64,000 nucleotides of DNA from Streptomyces sp. R21 (GCF_041051975.1 NZ_CP163435.1:6861001-6925000); one strand, 5' to 3'; positions 24,530 to 33,895 are shown, numbered from the stretch's first letter. Program-made: numbers and translations. The notes: a model not told the origin generated them from the sequence alone.

Positions 24530-27500
24530 GTGGGCTGGCCCTTCTCCTTGTCCGTTCCCGTACTCGTGTCGGTTCCCGTGCTCGGGTCCGTGCCGCTGCC
24601 GGGTTCCCGCGTCTCGCCGGGCCTGTCGGGAGTGTCGTCCGGCTCCGGTGGTGTCGCTCTGAACCTCGGCTTGCGGAACCCGATGCGTGCCGTCGGCGGG
24701 TCGGGCTCCGGGCCGCGCGCGGAGATGGTGGTGCTGGAGGCGAGCCCGGACCCCGCGGCGGCACCCGGTGATGAGCCCGGCCCCTCGCTCTCCCCGCGCC
24801 GCCGCTGCGGCAGCTGCTGGGTCGGCGCCTCCGACCCGGGCGGCGCCCCCACGGACAGCCCCGGTGGCGACGCGAACTGTGCCGTCGTCCCGGCGGCATC
24901 GGGCGCCACCGGCTCCCGCACACTCACCAGCGCCGCGAACAGCCCGATCAGCGCCAGGAGTTGGGCCACCGGCCCGAACGCGCCCTCGTCCGCGGACACC
25001 GGCGACCCGGCCCCCGTCGCCGCCGCGATCCCCGCCCCCGCGAGCGCGAGGAAGGCGATCGGTACGAGCAGGGTGTGCCGTTTCCGGGCGAGCAGGGCCA
25101 GCGCCGGGACGAGCAGGGCGAAGAAGCCCGCGATCACGATGCCGACGAGGGTGAGCGCGACCGTGCCGAGCCACAGCCCGGCGTCGGGCGGCAGCGGCTG
25201 CGGCACGTCCGGGTTGGGCGAGCGGCGCCGCCACAGGACGAGGCCCGCGAGCGCCGCCACCGCGACTCCGCCGCCGATCAGCCCGGCCTCGTACGTCGTC
25301 GAGGGCTCGTAGGAGAGCTTGACGGTGCCGCCCGCGCCGGACGGGACACGCCAGCCCTGCTGCCAGCCGTCCAGCCGTACCGGCGTGAGCTCATGGCCGT
25401 TCAGCGTGGCCTTCCAGCCGTCGTTGTAGTTCTCGTACGTCGTCAGGTACGAGGCGGCGCCGGAGCCGACCGTCACCTCGCGGCGGTCGCCCAGCCAGTC
25501 CCGTATCTTCAACTCGCGTGCCCCGGCGCTCGCGTCCGCGCTGACCGTGCCGCTGGTGAGCGTCACGTCGGTCACCGTCAGCGGGCCCGCGTCCCCGGCC
25601 TCGACCCGGTGCGAACCCTCGGGGAGATCCAACTGGGCGTCCGCACGCCCTTCCTGGCAGAGCGTCAGCTCGATCGCCCGCCGCTCCACGAGATCCTTGA
25701 TGGTCCCCTTCGCGCTCGTCTGGTACAGCTTCCCGTCGACCGCGAGATCCGGGCCCTTCCCGCACGGGAGCGTGAACGTGCGGGTGGCCGAGGGCTGGGG
25801 GGTGCGGTACTGGTCGAGGGCGGGGATGTAGGCCTCGGTCAGGCCTACGGGCAGTTGCAGGTCGTCGTCCGCGACCGGGTTGTGCACGGTCAGCGGCGCC
25901 GTCTTGGTGATGGTGATGTCGAGGTGGTCGGTCGTGATGGGGTCGAAGCGGACCCAGCCGTTGTCGTCGACTCCGGCGATCGCCGCGCCGTCCGGGGAGC
26001 TGATGTCCACCTCGGTCGGCCGGGTGGCCAGACCGCCCGCCGGAGCCAGCACGATCGAGGAGACCGCCTGCTTGTCCGGCCAGCTGAGGTGGATCGTCGG
26101 CCGGTCGCCCGCGATCCACGCCGTCGTCAGGTCGCCGTCGGTGAGGTTGCGCGCCGACAGGCCCGCGCCGAGTCCCGCCGTGGAGTCGGCGGTCGCGGTG
26201 ATCCGGTGCTCCTGGTCGGGGGCCACCTCGTAGAGCAGCTTGTCGAGTTCCTCGCCCGGGATCGGGACCGCGCTCGCCTTCACGTCGTACGTGCCCGACG
26301 TCGACGTCGAGAACCGGCGGTGCAGGCCCGCCTCCGTGCCCGTCGGGGAGAGCCCGGTGGGGTCGGCGGTGCGGTGCAGCGAGACGATCTCGGCGGAGGC
26401 GTCGGAGCCCGCGGCGTCGGTCGGCAGCCGCAGCATCCGGGTCACCTGGACGTCCGGGAGGTCGATCTCGGAGAAGCCCGCGCCCGTGAGGCCGGTGTGC
26501 CGGGCGACGGATTCGGTGATCGTGATCTTCATCCAACTCGTCGACCCAGGACGGGCCTTGATGCGCTGCGTCATGCCGTTGGGTTCGAGGAAACTGCTCG
26601 TCGACCCCTTCTCCGTCTCCACCCGCACCCGGGTCGGCGCCGACCGCACACCGCCCTGGGCCAGCGGCGTGACCTTGAACGACGACGGCATGTCGATCGA
26701 CCCGTTGAACCGGATCCGCAGCCACTGCCCGTTCGCCGAGCCCGCCGCGCCCTCCGCCCACGCGGTGTTCGGGTTGCCGTCGAAGGCGTTCACGGGGTCG
26801 TACTGCGGCAGTTGGAACAGCCAGTTGCCACTGGAGGACGCGGTCACCGAGCGGGCGCCGCGCAGTTCGGCCACCGTCTGGTGGTCGATGCCCTTCATCG
26901 GCAGGATCTGGTGCGGCTTCTTCCCCGCGTCCTGCGCGCTGTCGGAGGGGTTTCGCTCGCCGGACGTGTACGTGTACGACGTGTTGGAGTTGACCAGCCC
27001 GAAGCGGGTGTCGGCGCGCCGCAGCCCGTCGCCGACCACCTGCACCTCGGGCGTGCCGAGGCCGGGATGGTTGTCGCCGGTCAGTACGGTGGCCCGGCCC
27101 CGCATCGACGGGTCGGCGGACAGCGGCAGCAGCGACTCGGGGCCGCCGGAGACCACGGCGGTGTCCGCGATCGGCTTCAGCCCGGCCTGGCCTGGCCGGG
27201 GCACGCCCTGGCCGGTCGGCTCGTAGATCTCCACGGCGCGCTGGCGCGGATACAGGCCCTCGACCTGCATCGGCGTGTCGTTGGCGATACGCCCGCCGGT
27301 CATCACCGGCCCGAAACCGGTGACCCGCTGGTACCCCGACTGCTCCAGGGTGCGCTTCACGGTCGCGGTCGGGACGTAGCCGATCTGGTCGGGGTCGAGA
27401 TCGTTGCGGACGACGACGTAATAGAGGCCGGCGCGGCTCAAGTAGTCGGCCAGACCCGGTACTTGGCCGCCCGTCATCAGTGACTGCTCGACCGCGTCCA

Positions 27501-29025
27501 TGGCCCGCCGGTTGCCCGGGGTGCCGAACGGCACGTAGTCGCGCTGCGCCCAGCGGGAGTCGGCGAGGACGTCGAGGGGCTGGTCGATGGGGGAGCCCCA
27601 GGTGTAGATGCCGTGCGCGGTGGCGGGGACGACGAGGGCGCGGGAGTCGGGGGAGTACTTCTTCAGCCAGTCGGCGGTGGTCTCCCAGTAGGTGGGGAGC
27701 TTCTGGAACGAACCCGGGTTCAGGATCGACCCGTTGAGGTACGGCCAGGCGAGGCCGGGCAGCACCAGGATCGCCGCGATCAGCGGGGCGAGGCGGCGCC
27801 CGCGCACCCGGCGGGCCCCGCGCTCCTCGGCGGCGACGCCCACCAGATGTGCGAGGCCGAGCACCAGGGCGAGGGCCAGGCCCGTCTGGAACTTGTAGAT
27901 GTTGCGGAAGGGGACGAGACCGCCGTTCAGCCAGTCCTGGACGACGCCGTGGAAGGGCGCGCCGAACGAACCGCCGTACCCGGCAAGGGTGATGAGAGCG
28001 ACCGACAGGACCGTCAGCACCAGCCAGCGGCGCTCGGGCATGTCCCGTCTCGCGAGGCCCGCGAGGCCGAGCCCGGCCGCGAGTGCCGAGCAGACGATCA
28101 CGATCACCGAGGACGCGACGGTCCAGCCGGCCGGCAGCCACGCCTCGCCGAAGTGCAGATACGCGACCCAGTTGCCGGCTCCGCGCAGCGACTCCGTCGC
28201 CGACATGGTGGCCGTGGTCGTCTGTGAAGTCTCCACGTAGGGAAGGAAGTTCTCGCCGTAGATGCCGAGCATCAGCAGCGGGATGACCCACCAGGCGGTC
28301 GCCAGGACGACGCCGGGCACCCACCAGGTGATCAGCTTGCGCCGCCGTGGCCCGCGCGGCCGGGACAGCAGATACAGCCCCACCGGCAGCAGGGAGGCCA
28401 GGGTCGCTGCCGCGTTCACACCGCCCATGAAGGGGATGAACAGCGCCGAGCGGAAGGCGGCGACACGGGCGGTGTAGCGCTCGTCGACGAGCGGCAGCAG
28501 CACCCAGGGGAGGAAGGCGCCGGGCAGCGCGGCCGCCGAGGTCGAGCCGACGACGATCGTGAACACCGGCCACAGCGCGTATGCCACGGCCGCGAGCAGC
28601 CGGGAGGCGCCGCTGCCGACACGCAGCCGCTCCGCCAGCCGCAGGGCGCCCCAGAACGCCACGGACACGATGAGCGACAGCCACAGCCGCTCCGCCAGCC
28701 ACACCGGGAGGTGGATCAGCTTGCACAGGCCGTAGAACGGCAGCATCGGCCAGGCGTAGCCGACGTACTGGTCCTGGATGCCACCGAAGCCGGCCCGGTC
28801 GTGCCACAACTGGCCCAGATCGGAGAGGAATTGCCAGGGGTCGAGCGCGACTCCGAGCTTGGTGTCGAAGGTCTGCCGCCCGGGGTGCACCACCAGGAAG
28901 AGCACGAACACCACGGCCCAGAATCCCACCAGCCACCGCCGCGACCGCGGGCCCTCAGGGGGGCCCGCGGTCGCCCGGGCGGTGGGGACGGCTGCCGGGG
29001 GAGGAGCCTGGACCGTGGTCGTCAT
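24526..29025 (-). CDS. AftD-like alpha-(1->3)-arabinofuranosyltransferase family membrane protein
   Basis: A 1499-aa membrane protein. The N-terminal third has about ten to eleven transmembrane helices of the GT-C fold, with an early acidic loop after the first helix (VHPGRQTFDTKLGVALDPW). Residues about 430-1300 are extracytoplasmic, with beta-sandwich, carbohydrate-binding (discoidin-like) regions. A final group of helices follows near 1310-1420, then a Pro/Ser/Thr-rich cytosolic tail. The layout and length match AftD (Rv0236c family, DUF3367), which adds arabinofuranose to envelope glycans from a polyprenyl donor. Streptomyces is not expected to contain arabinogalactan, so the product is probably a different glycan. 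The ATG at 29025 overlaps the methyltransferase stop, and the stop overlaps the acyltransferase start. Confidence 0.85.
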   Translation of the reverse strand: MTTTVQAPPPAAVPTARATAGPPEGPRSRRWLVGFWAVVFVLFLVVHPGRQTFDTKLGVALDPWQFLSDLGQLWHDRAGFGGIQDQYVGYAWPMLPFYGLCKLIHLPVWLAERLWLSLIVSVAFWGALRLAERLRVGSGASRLLAAVAYALWPVFTIVVGSTSAAALPGAFLPWVLLPLVDERYTARVAAFRSALFIPFMGGVNAAATLASLLPVGLYLLSRPRGPRRRKLITWWVPGVVLATAWWVIPLLMLGIYGENFLPYVETSQTTTATMSATESLRGAGNWVAYLHFGEAWLPAGWTVASSVIVIVCSALAAGLGLAGLARRDMPERRWLVLTVLSVALITLAGYGGSFGAPFHGVVQDWLNGGLVPFRNIYKFQTGLALALVLGLAHLVGVAAEERGARRVRGRRLAPLIAAILVLPGLAWPYLNGSILNPGSFQKLPTYWETTADWLKKYSPDSRALVVPATAHGIYTWGSPIDQPLDVLADSRWAQRDYVPFGTPGNRRAMDAVEQSLMTGGQVPGLADYLSRAGLYYVVVRNDLDPDQIGYVPTATVKRTLEQSGYQRVTGFGPVMTGGRIANDTPMQVEGLYPRQRAVEIYEPTGQGVPRPGQAGLKPIADTAVVSGGPESLLPLSADPSMRGRATVLTGDNHPGLGTPEVQVVGDGLRRADTRFGLVNSNTSYTYTSGERNPSDSAQDAGKKPHQILPMKGIDHQTVAELRGARSVTASSSGNWLFQLPQYDPVNAFDGNPNTAWAEGAAGSANGQWLRIRFNGSIDMPSSFKVTPLAQGGVRSAPTRVRVETEKGSTSSFLEPNGMTQRIKARPGSTSWMKITITESVARHTGLTGAGFSEIDLPDVQVTRMLRLPTDAAGSDASAEIVSLHRTADPTGLSPTGTEAGLHRRFSTSTSGTYDVKASAVPIPGEELDKLLYEVAPDQEHRITATADSTAGLGAGLSARNLTDGDLTTAWIAGDRPTIHLSWPDKQAVSSIVLAPAGGLATRPTEVDISSPDGAAIAGVDDNGWVRFDPITTDHLDITITKTAPLTVHNPVADDDLQLPVGLTEAYIPALDQYRTPQPSATRTFTLPCGKGPDLAVDGKLYQTSAKGTIKDLVERRAIELTLCQEGRADAQLDLPEGSHRVEAGDAGPLTVTDVTLTSGTVSADASAGARELKIRDWLGDRREVTVGSGAASYLTTYENYNDGWKATLNGHELTPVRLDGWQQGWRVPSGAGGTVKLSYEPSTTYEAGLIGGGVAVAALAGLVLWRRRSPNPDVPQPLPPDAGLWLGTVALTLVGIVIAGFFALLVPALALLARKRHTLLVPIAFLALAGAGIAAATGAGSPVSADEGAFGPVAQLLALIGLFAALVSVREPVAPDAAGTTAQFASPPGLSVGAPPGSEAPTQQLPQRRRGESEGPGSSPGAAAGSGLASSTTISARGPEPDPPTARIGFRKPRFRATPPEPDDTPDRPGETREPGSGTDPSTGTDTSTGTDKEKGQPT

Positions 29026-29867
29026 GGTGGACACCGCCGGAGGATGAGGAGGAGGTTCCAGGTGGCGAACTCGCGCAGTCCCGGCGCCTTCGCGACGGCA
29101 CCGGCGAGGAAGGGCCAGTAGCGGGAGCGCGCCGAGACGACCGTGACGTCGTCCCGGGCGCGCACCTGCCGCAGGGTGGTGCCGATGTGCACGGCGAAGA
29201 GGTTCTCGCCGAGGGTGTGCTTGGCGGGCTTTCCGGTACGGCGGCTGTAGCGGGCCCGCGCCCGCTCCGCACCGAAGTAGTGCCAGGGCGCCCATTCGTG
29301 ACCGCCCCACGGGGACAGCCAGTTGGTGAACGACACGTAGATCAGTCCGCCCGGGCGGGTGACCCGCACCATCTCGCTGAGGAACGTCTGCGGATCGGCC
29401 ACGTGCTCCAGCACGTTGGACGAGAAGCAGACATCGGCCACCCCGTCAGCGAGCGGCAGCAGATACCCGTCCGCGACCACCGCCGCGTCCGAGGGATGCG
29501 CCCCCAACTCCCGTACGTCCGGCTCGAAGAGGTACGCACTGGCCCCCCGCCGCCGGAACTCCTCGGTGAAGTACCCGCTCCCCCCACCGACGTCGACGAC
29601 GGTCCGCCCCGCGACACCACCCCCGTACGCCTCGACCTGATCGGCAGCGTCGCGCGCGAGCAGCGAGTAGCAGCCTTCGGGGTCGTCCTGCTCGTGGAGG
29701 AAGGCGCGGAAGAGGGCGACGGAACGGCGGAGGGAGGGGTCCTTCCAGGGGGCGGGGCCCCGACGGGCCCCGGTGTCCCGAGGGGCCCCGGTGTCCGCTC
29801 CCGCAGTGTCCGGCGGAGCGCTCGCAGAGGTGGCCGGGGCATGGCCGTGGTCGGGAGCGGGCTTCAT
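29022..29867 (-). CDS. Class I SAM-dependent methyltransferase
   Basis: A 281-aa methyltransferase starting MKPAPDHGHAPATSA, with a 40-residue Ala/Pro-rich leader before the catalytic fold. Motif I is VVDVGGGSGYFTEEF, and the later motifs are VCFSSNVLEHVADPQ and TRPGGLIYVSFTNWLSPWGG. The WGGHEWAPWHYFG element is typical of a group found beside glycosyltransferases in actinobacterial envelope clusters (Rv0224c-like, from memory). The substrate is unknown. The start is 5 nt after the GT4 stop, and the end overlaps the AftD-like start by 4 nt. Confidence 0.86.
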   Translation of the reverse strand: MKPAPDHGHAPATSASAPPDTAGADTGAPRDTGARRGPAPWKDPSLRRSVALFRAFLHEQDDPEGCYSLLARDAADQVEAYGGGVAGRTVVDVGGGSGYFTEEFRRRGASAYLFEPDVRELGAHPSDAAVVADGYLLPLADGVADVCFSSNVLEHVADPQTFLSEMVRVTRPGGLIYVSFTNWLSPWGGHEWAPWHYFGAERARARYSRRTGKPAKHTLGENLFAVHIGTTLRQVRARDDVTVVSARSRYWPFLAGAVAKAPGLREFATWNLLLILRRCPP

Positions 29868-29872
29868 GGGTG

Positions 29873-31024
29873 TCACCCCCGCCAGGACGTGACCGCCTCT
29901 GCGGCCACCGTCCTGAACTGGCGGACCGTGTGGTTCCAGCGGTACTGGGCGGCGCGGTCGCGGGCCGCCTTGCCCATGAGTCCGCGGCGGTGGGCGGAGA
30001 GGGCGAGGGTGCACCAGGCGGCGGCGAAGGAGGACTCGCCGCGGGCCAGCACGCCCGTCTCGCCGTCCTCCACGGAGTCCCGCAGCCCTGGTACGTCGAA
30101 GGCGATCGCCGGGGTCTGGCGCGCCGCGGCCTCGGTGACGACCAGGCCCCAGCCCTCGACCGCGGAGGGGTGCAGAAGCAGCCAGGCCGCGCACAGCAGC
30201 CGGTGCTTCTCGGTCTCGGAGACGTGGCCGGCGAACTCCACGCCGGGACCCGCGAGCCGGGAGAGACGTTCCTGCTCGGGGCCGTCGCCGACGATCACCA
30301 GCCGGCCGCCCGTCACGGGGCGCACCCGCTCCCAGAGCCGCAGGAGGAGATCGATCCGTTTGTACTCGACGAGCCGGCCCATCGCCAGGAACAGCGGTTC
30401 CGGCGAGCGCGGGGCCTGCGGACCCGGCTCCTCGACCCCGTTGTGCACGACCCGGATGCGCTCGCGCTCGACCCCGATCGCGCTCAGGGCGTGAGCCGTC
30501 GACGGGGAGACGGCGACCATGAGATTGTCGCGCTGCGCACCCGCGAGCGCCCAGTGCTCAAGTCTTCGGCCGAGCCGGGCCGCGGGCGCCAGCGGCCCGC
30601 CGAACCGCATCCGCCACAGGTCGGTGTGGACGTGGTTGACCAGGCACAGCGTCGGCCCGTGGTGCCACAGCGGCGCCAGGTACGGCATGCCGTTGCACAC
30701 CTCGACCAGCAGGTCGCAGTCGCCCACCTGCCGGTGGAACGCCGAACGGGCGCGCAGAAAGTGGCCGTAGTCGCCGCCGGCGGAGACGACCCGGTAGTCG
30801 CGGTAGGCCGCGGGCCCGCCGCACAGCAGGGTGACCTGGTGGCCGAGCTGGGTCAGCCCGTCGGCCAGCCGGTCGACGAGGAGTTCGGACCCGCCCGCGG
30901 CCGGATTGCCGAGGTCGCGGTGGGCCAGGAAGACGATACGGCGCGGGTGCGGGGGGAGCGCCGGAGGGTACTGCGCGGAGCGCGGGAACGCTTCGCGCAG
31001 CTGGGAAGGCACGTGCTGGGGCAT
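29873..31024 (-). CDS. GT4-family (GT-B fold) glycosyltransferase
   Basis: A 383-aa glycosyltransferase. The N-terminal domain has IVFLAHRDLGNPAAGGSELL and the acceptor-side GDCDLLVEVCNGMPYLAPL. The C-terminal donor domain has LFLAMGRLVEYKRIDLLL and the GT4 ExxxxxxxE-type motif HPSAVEGWGLVVTEAAA. No signal or membrane segment is visible, so it acts on the cytosolic face. The start ATG at 31024 has TTGGAG 6-7 nt upstream; further in-frame upstream codons are not supported. It is the first gene of the tightly spaced methyltransferase/AftD-like series, and it follows DUF3068 after a 226-bp gap that probably contains its promoter. Confidence 0.85.
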   Translation of the reverse strand: MPQHVPSQLREAFPRSAQYPPALPPHPRRIVFLAHRDLGNPAAGGSELLVDRLADGLTQLGHQVTLLCGGPAAYRDYRVVSAGGDYGHFLRARSAFHRQVGDCDLLVEVCNGMPYLAPLWHHGPTLCLVNHVHTDLWRMRFGGPLAPAARLGRRLEHWALAGAQRDNLMVAVSPSTAHALSAIGVERERIRVVHNGVEEPGPQAPRSPEPLFLAMGRLVEYKRIDLLLRLWERVRPVTGGRLVIVGDGPEQERLSRLAGPGVEFAGHVSETEKHRLLCAAWLLLHPSAVEGWGLVVTEAAARQTPAIAFDVPGLRDSVEDGETGVLARGESSFAAAWCTLALSAHRRGLMGKAARDRAAQYRWNHTVRQFRTVAAEAVTSWRG

Positions 31025-31250
31025 GTGTGCTCCAACTCGTCTCAGGGTGCGGAACTCAGCGTGGGGGGTAGGACACGGTGCGGATCGGGGTGGGACGCGC
31101 GGTGCGGGTTTCTGTGGGGGGTCTGAGTCGTGCTTGGGTGAGGGATGTGGACCGGTTGTGCTCGGGTGGGTTGGACAGTTTTCGCCCAGCCGTTCGCCAC
31201 GGCTACTCACCGAAGTGACAATTTCCGCGGTTATTAGAACTGACGTCACA

Positions 31251-32228
31251 TCACATCGTGAGCGGAGCGGGGGGCATCCCGGACGTATCGGGGCGCCGCC
31301 GTCCTCGTGCCACCAAAACGCCCCCCACCGCCACAAGGACGAATCCCGCCACAGCGGCACCGATCGGCAACGTCTGCCCCACCATGCGCAGTTGACCGCT
31401 CTCCTTCTTCGCCTGCTTGACCTGGTCCTTCTGCGTCGCGGTCGTGAAGCCCAGCTTCTCGCTGTCCAGGAGCACGGCGGCGTCCTTCTTCGAGCCGGGG
31501 GCGCGCAGCGTCTTGCGGGGGCCGACCTGGGCGTAGATCACCCGGCCGGTGCGCTGGTCGACGACGAGTTCGACGAGGTGGTTGGAGTACCACTCCTCGG
31601 CGAGGACCTGGCTGCGCTGCGGCTGGTCCACGATCGCGCCCGGGACCAGGCGTGTTCCGGTCCGGGTGGCGGGCACGGTGCCGGTGAAGCGGTAACCCTC
31701 GTATCCCTGGATCTTTTTGGTGCCCCGGTAGTGCAGAGTGACCGTCGCGCCAAGGGAGTTGTCCCACCAGCGGTACGAGCGTTTGTGCACGTCGAAGGGG
31801 AACTTCAGGTAGGCGTCGCCCTCGAAGTACGGCTTCTCGTGGCAGCAGTGCACCGGTTCGTTGGTCGTGCGGTCGGTGACCCAGCGGCCCGGCATGAACT
31901 CCAGGGCGTCGTGCGGGTCGTCGGCGGGCAGCGACTTGTCGGTGTCGACGGTGGTCGTCACGTCCCAGACCGCGTTCCCGCTCTTCTCGCTGTCGGCGAC
32001 GTCGCCGCGGACCCGTTGGGTGACGGTGATGTGCTGGTCGGGCACGGTCTTGACCTGGTCGACGTCGAAGACGCTGCCCGTGCCGGTGTAGATCGCGGTG
32101 GTGTCGATGTCGACGGGGTTCACGGCGGCGCGCGGCTGTACGTACCACGCAAGCAGCGGGGCCAGTACGAGGAGGAATGTCCCGAGGCCCAGCAGGATCA
32201 GTGAGAGGGGTGAGGCGGTTCTGCGCAT
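31251..32228 (-). CDS. DUF3068 / PorA-family membrane-anchored protein
   Basis: A 325-aa protein with an N-terminal transmembrane/signal segment (LSLILLGLGTFLLVLAPLLAWYV) and a C-terminal one (IGAAVAGFVLVAVGGVLVA). Between them is a large extracytoplasmic domain rich in beta strands (DIDTTAIYTGTGSVFD; RWWDNSLGATVTLHYRG) that matches DUF3068. A vicinal Cys pair (HCCHEKPYFEGDAY) is present. The function is unknown. Members are restricted to actinobacteria and often lie next to glycosyltransferase/methyltransferase genes, as here. The start at 32228 has GGAG about 8 nt upstream; the longer upstream reading frame is unsupported. Confidence 0.82.
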   Translation of the reverse strand: MRRTASPLSLILLGLGTFLLVLAPLLAWYVQPRAAVNPVDIDTTAIYTGTGSVFDVDQVKTVPDQHITVTQRVRGDVADSEKSGNAVWDVTTTVDTDKSLPADDPHDALEFMPGRWVTDRTTNEPVHCCHEKPYFEGDAYLKFPFDVHKRSYRWWDNSLGATVTLHYRGTKKIQGYEGYRFTGTVPATRTGTRLVPGAIVDQPQRSQVLAEEWYSNHLVELVVDQRTGRVIYAQVGPRKTLRAPGSKKDAAVLLDSEKLGFTTATQKDQVKQAKKESGQLRMVGQTLPIGAAVAGFVLVAVGGVLVARGRRRPDTSGMPPAPLTM

Positions 32229-32356
32229 CCGGGCACTCCAGGGGCGTGAGGGGCTCGACTCACCGGGAGTTACGGATGGATACGGGTGTATACGGGTGGG
32301 TCGACACCGTGGGAGGAAATGCACGTGCGGTATGCGGCGGGAACCGTAGGCGCACC

Positions 32357-32387
32357 CTTGACGGGGTGTCAATGCATTGTCGAGACT
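32357..32387 (+). promoter_or_regulatory. Possible promoter for the DUF2613-PucR pair
   Basis: In the 270-bp divergent gap, CTTGACG (TTGACG 32358-32363) followed by an 18-nt spacer and GAGACT (32382-32387) could serve as -35/-10. TTGAC-GGGGT-GTCAA here is also a small palindrome. Upstream are imperfect direct repeats of ATACGGGTG. The -10 is weak. Confidence 0.3.
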
Positions 32388-32498
32388 GGCCACTGCCGGG
32401 CCCGTGGTCCGGCATCGGGTGGGAACCGCGCGGCCGAGGGACACGGCCGCGTTGAGCGCCGGGATGGGGACGACCTCCGACAGAGAGGCTCACCCGCC

Positions 32499-32651
32499 AT
32501 GTCCAGACTGCTCGCCGCCGCACTGACCATGGCGGCCGCCGCCGCACTCGCCGTAGGAGCCGCGCTCGGCATCGTCGCGCTGCTCGACGCGACCCCGGAC
32601 CAGCCGAACACGCCGCTGATCACCTACCAGAATGCCGGCCAGGAGCGCTGA
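32499..32651 (+). CDS. Small DUF2613-family membrane protein
   Basis: A 50-aa protein starting MSRLLAAALTMAAAAALAVG. One hydrophobic segment (residues 3-30) is followed by a short polar tail with PDQPNTPLITYQNAGQ, matching the actinobacterial DUF2613 family. In Mycobacterium the corresponding small protein (Rv0236A, from memory) is encoded next to aftD; here the AftD-like gene is 3.5 kb away in the neighbouring cluster. It could be a small accessory of that glycosyltransferase, but this is inference. It stops 2 nt before the start of the PucR regulator and is surely co-transcribed with it. Confidence 0.78.
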   Translation: MSRLLAAALTMAAAAALAVGAALGIVALLDATPDQPNTPLITYQNAGQER

Positions 32652-32653
32652 CC

Positions 32654-33895
32654 GTGATCCCTCGCCCGGGAACCGTCGCGAACGGCTCGGCCTGGCGTGA
32701 CGTGCCCCGACTCCAGGTACGCCGGTTCGCGGCGCTCGCGATGGAGGAGGCGCCGGCGCTCGCGGAGGAGATCCTGCGCGAGATCCGCCGCGAGTACCCG
32801 CATCTGCCCGTCGTGCTCGACGACTCCGGCGAGCCCATGGCGCTGATCGGTATCCGCCGGGCCATCGAGGTCTTCGTGCAGCACCTGGAGAGCGCCGAGG
32901 GCCGCCCGCGCGTGCACCCCGAGGTCTTCCAGGAGTTCGGCCGCGGCGAGGGCCTGCACGGCCGCAGCCTCGACTCCCTCCAGGCCATCTACCGGCTCGG
33001 CGTCCGCCTCGCCTGGCGCCGCTTCGCCGAGATCGGGCAGAGGGTCGAAATCCCGCCACCGGCGATGTACGAACTCGTCGACGCCGGATACGAGTACCTG
33101 GACGGCCTCGTCGACCAGTCCGTGCGCGGCTACGCGGAGGCCGCGGCCCGCCAGGCGGGCGAGCGGCTGCGGCTGCAGCGCCGCCTCATGGAGATGCTGC
33201 TCGCCGAGCACCACCGCGGTGACTCCGCCGAGGCGCTCGTCGAGCGGGCCGCCCGCATCGGCTGGCCGCTGCCCAAGAAGGTCGCCGTCGGCGTGCTGCT
33301 GCGCCCCGCACGCGAGGCCGTCGCGCCCGCCGTCGGGCAGGGTGTGCTCCTCGACATGGAGTACGAGCAGCCGCGCATGGTCGTGCCCGAGCCGGACGCC
33401 GCCGGGCGCCCGGAGCTGCTGCACCGCGCCCTCGCGGGCTGGTCGGGCGCCGTCGGGCCCCCGGTGCCGCTGGCCGACGCGGCGAAGTCGCTGCGCTGGG
33501 CGGAGGCCGCCGTACGGCTGATGGAGCGGCGGCTGCTGCCCGCCGGCGAGGTCCTGCACTGCACGGAGCACACCGAGGCCCTGGTCCTCCTCCAGCCCGA
33601 GGAACTCATCGACGACCTCGCGTTACGGTGCCTGGCCCCCCTCGAACACTGCGGCCCCACCCACGGCCGCCGCCTCGCCGAGACCCTGCTCGCATGGCTG
33701 GAAACACGCGGCGGCGCCCCCGAGGTCGCCGCCCGCCTCGGCGTCCACCCGCAGACCGTCCGCTACCGCCTGCGGCAGATCCGCGAACTCTGGGGCGACG
33801 AGATAGACGACCCGGACCGCCGTTTCGAGCTGGAGCTGGTGCTGCGGGCCCAGCGGCTGCGCGGGGAGCTGGGGGATCCGAGGGCGCGCCGCTGA
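32654..33895 (+). CDS. PucR/CdaR-type transcriptional regulator containing a TTA codon
   Basis: A 413-aa regulator (GTG start, 2 nt after the DUF2613 stop). Its C-terminal PucR-type helix-turn-helix is AARLGVHPQTVRYRLRQIRE (about residues 358-377). A degenerate GGDEF-like central region lies around 190-310, and a helical N-terminal region (RYPxLxx-type) occupies 10-180. No effector is identifiable. Leu324 is encoded by TTA at 33623-33625, the only TTA codon I found in the window, so translation should depend on the bldA tRNA and therefore on developmental stage. Convergent with the hypothetical gene at 33915-34646. Confidence 0.85.
   Translation: MIPRPGTVANGSAWRDVPRLQVRRFAALAMEEAPALAEEILREIRREYPHLPVVLDDSGEPMALIGIRRAIEVFVQHLESAEGRPRVHPEVFQEFGRGEGLHGRSLDSLQAIYRLGVRLAWRRFAEIGQRVEIPPPAMYELVDAGYEYLDGLVDQSVRGYAEAAARQAGERLRLQRRLMEMLLAEHHRGDSAEALVERAARIGWPLPKKVAVGVLLRPAREAVAPAVGQGVLLDMEYEQPRMVVPEPDAAGRPELLHRALAGWSGAVGPPVPLADAAKSLRWAEAAVRLMERRLLPAGEVLHCTEHTEALVLLQPEELIDDLALRCLAPLEHCGPTHGRRLAETLLAWLETRGGAPEVAARLGVHPQTVRYRLRQIRELWGDEIDDPDRRFELELVLRAQRLRGELGDPRARR
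33623..33625 (+). promoter_or_regulatory. TTA codon (bldA-dependent) in the PucR-type regulator
   Basis: In frame with the GTG at 32654, codon 324 reads TTA (GAC-CTC-GCG-TTA-CGG). In Streptomyces TTA is read only by the developmentally regulated tRNA-Leu(UAA) encoded by bldA. Confidence 0.85.
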
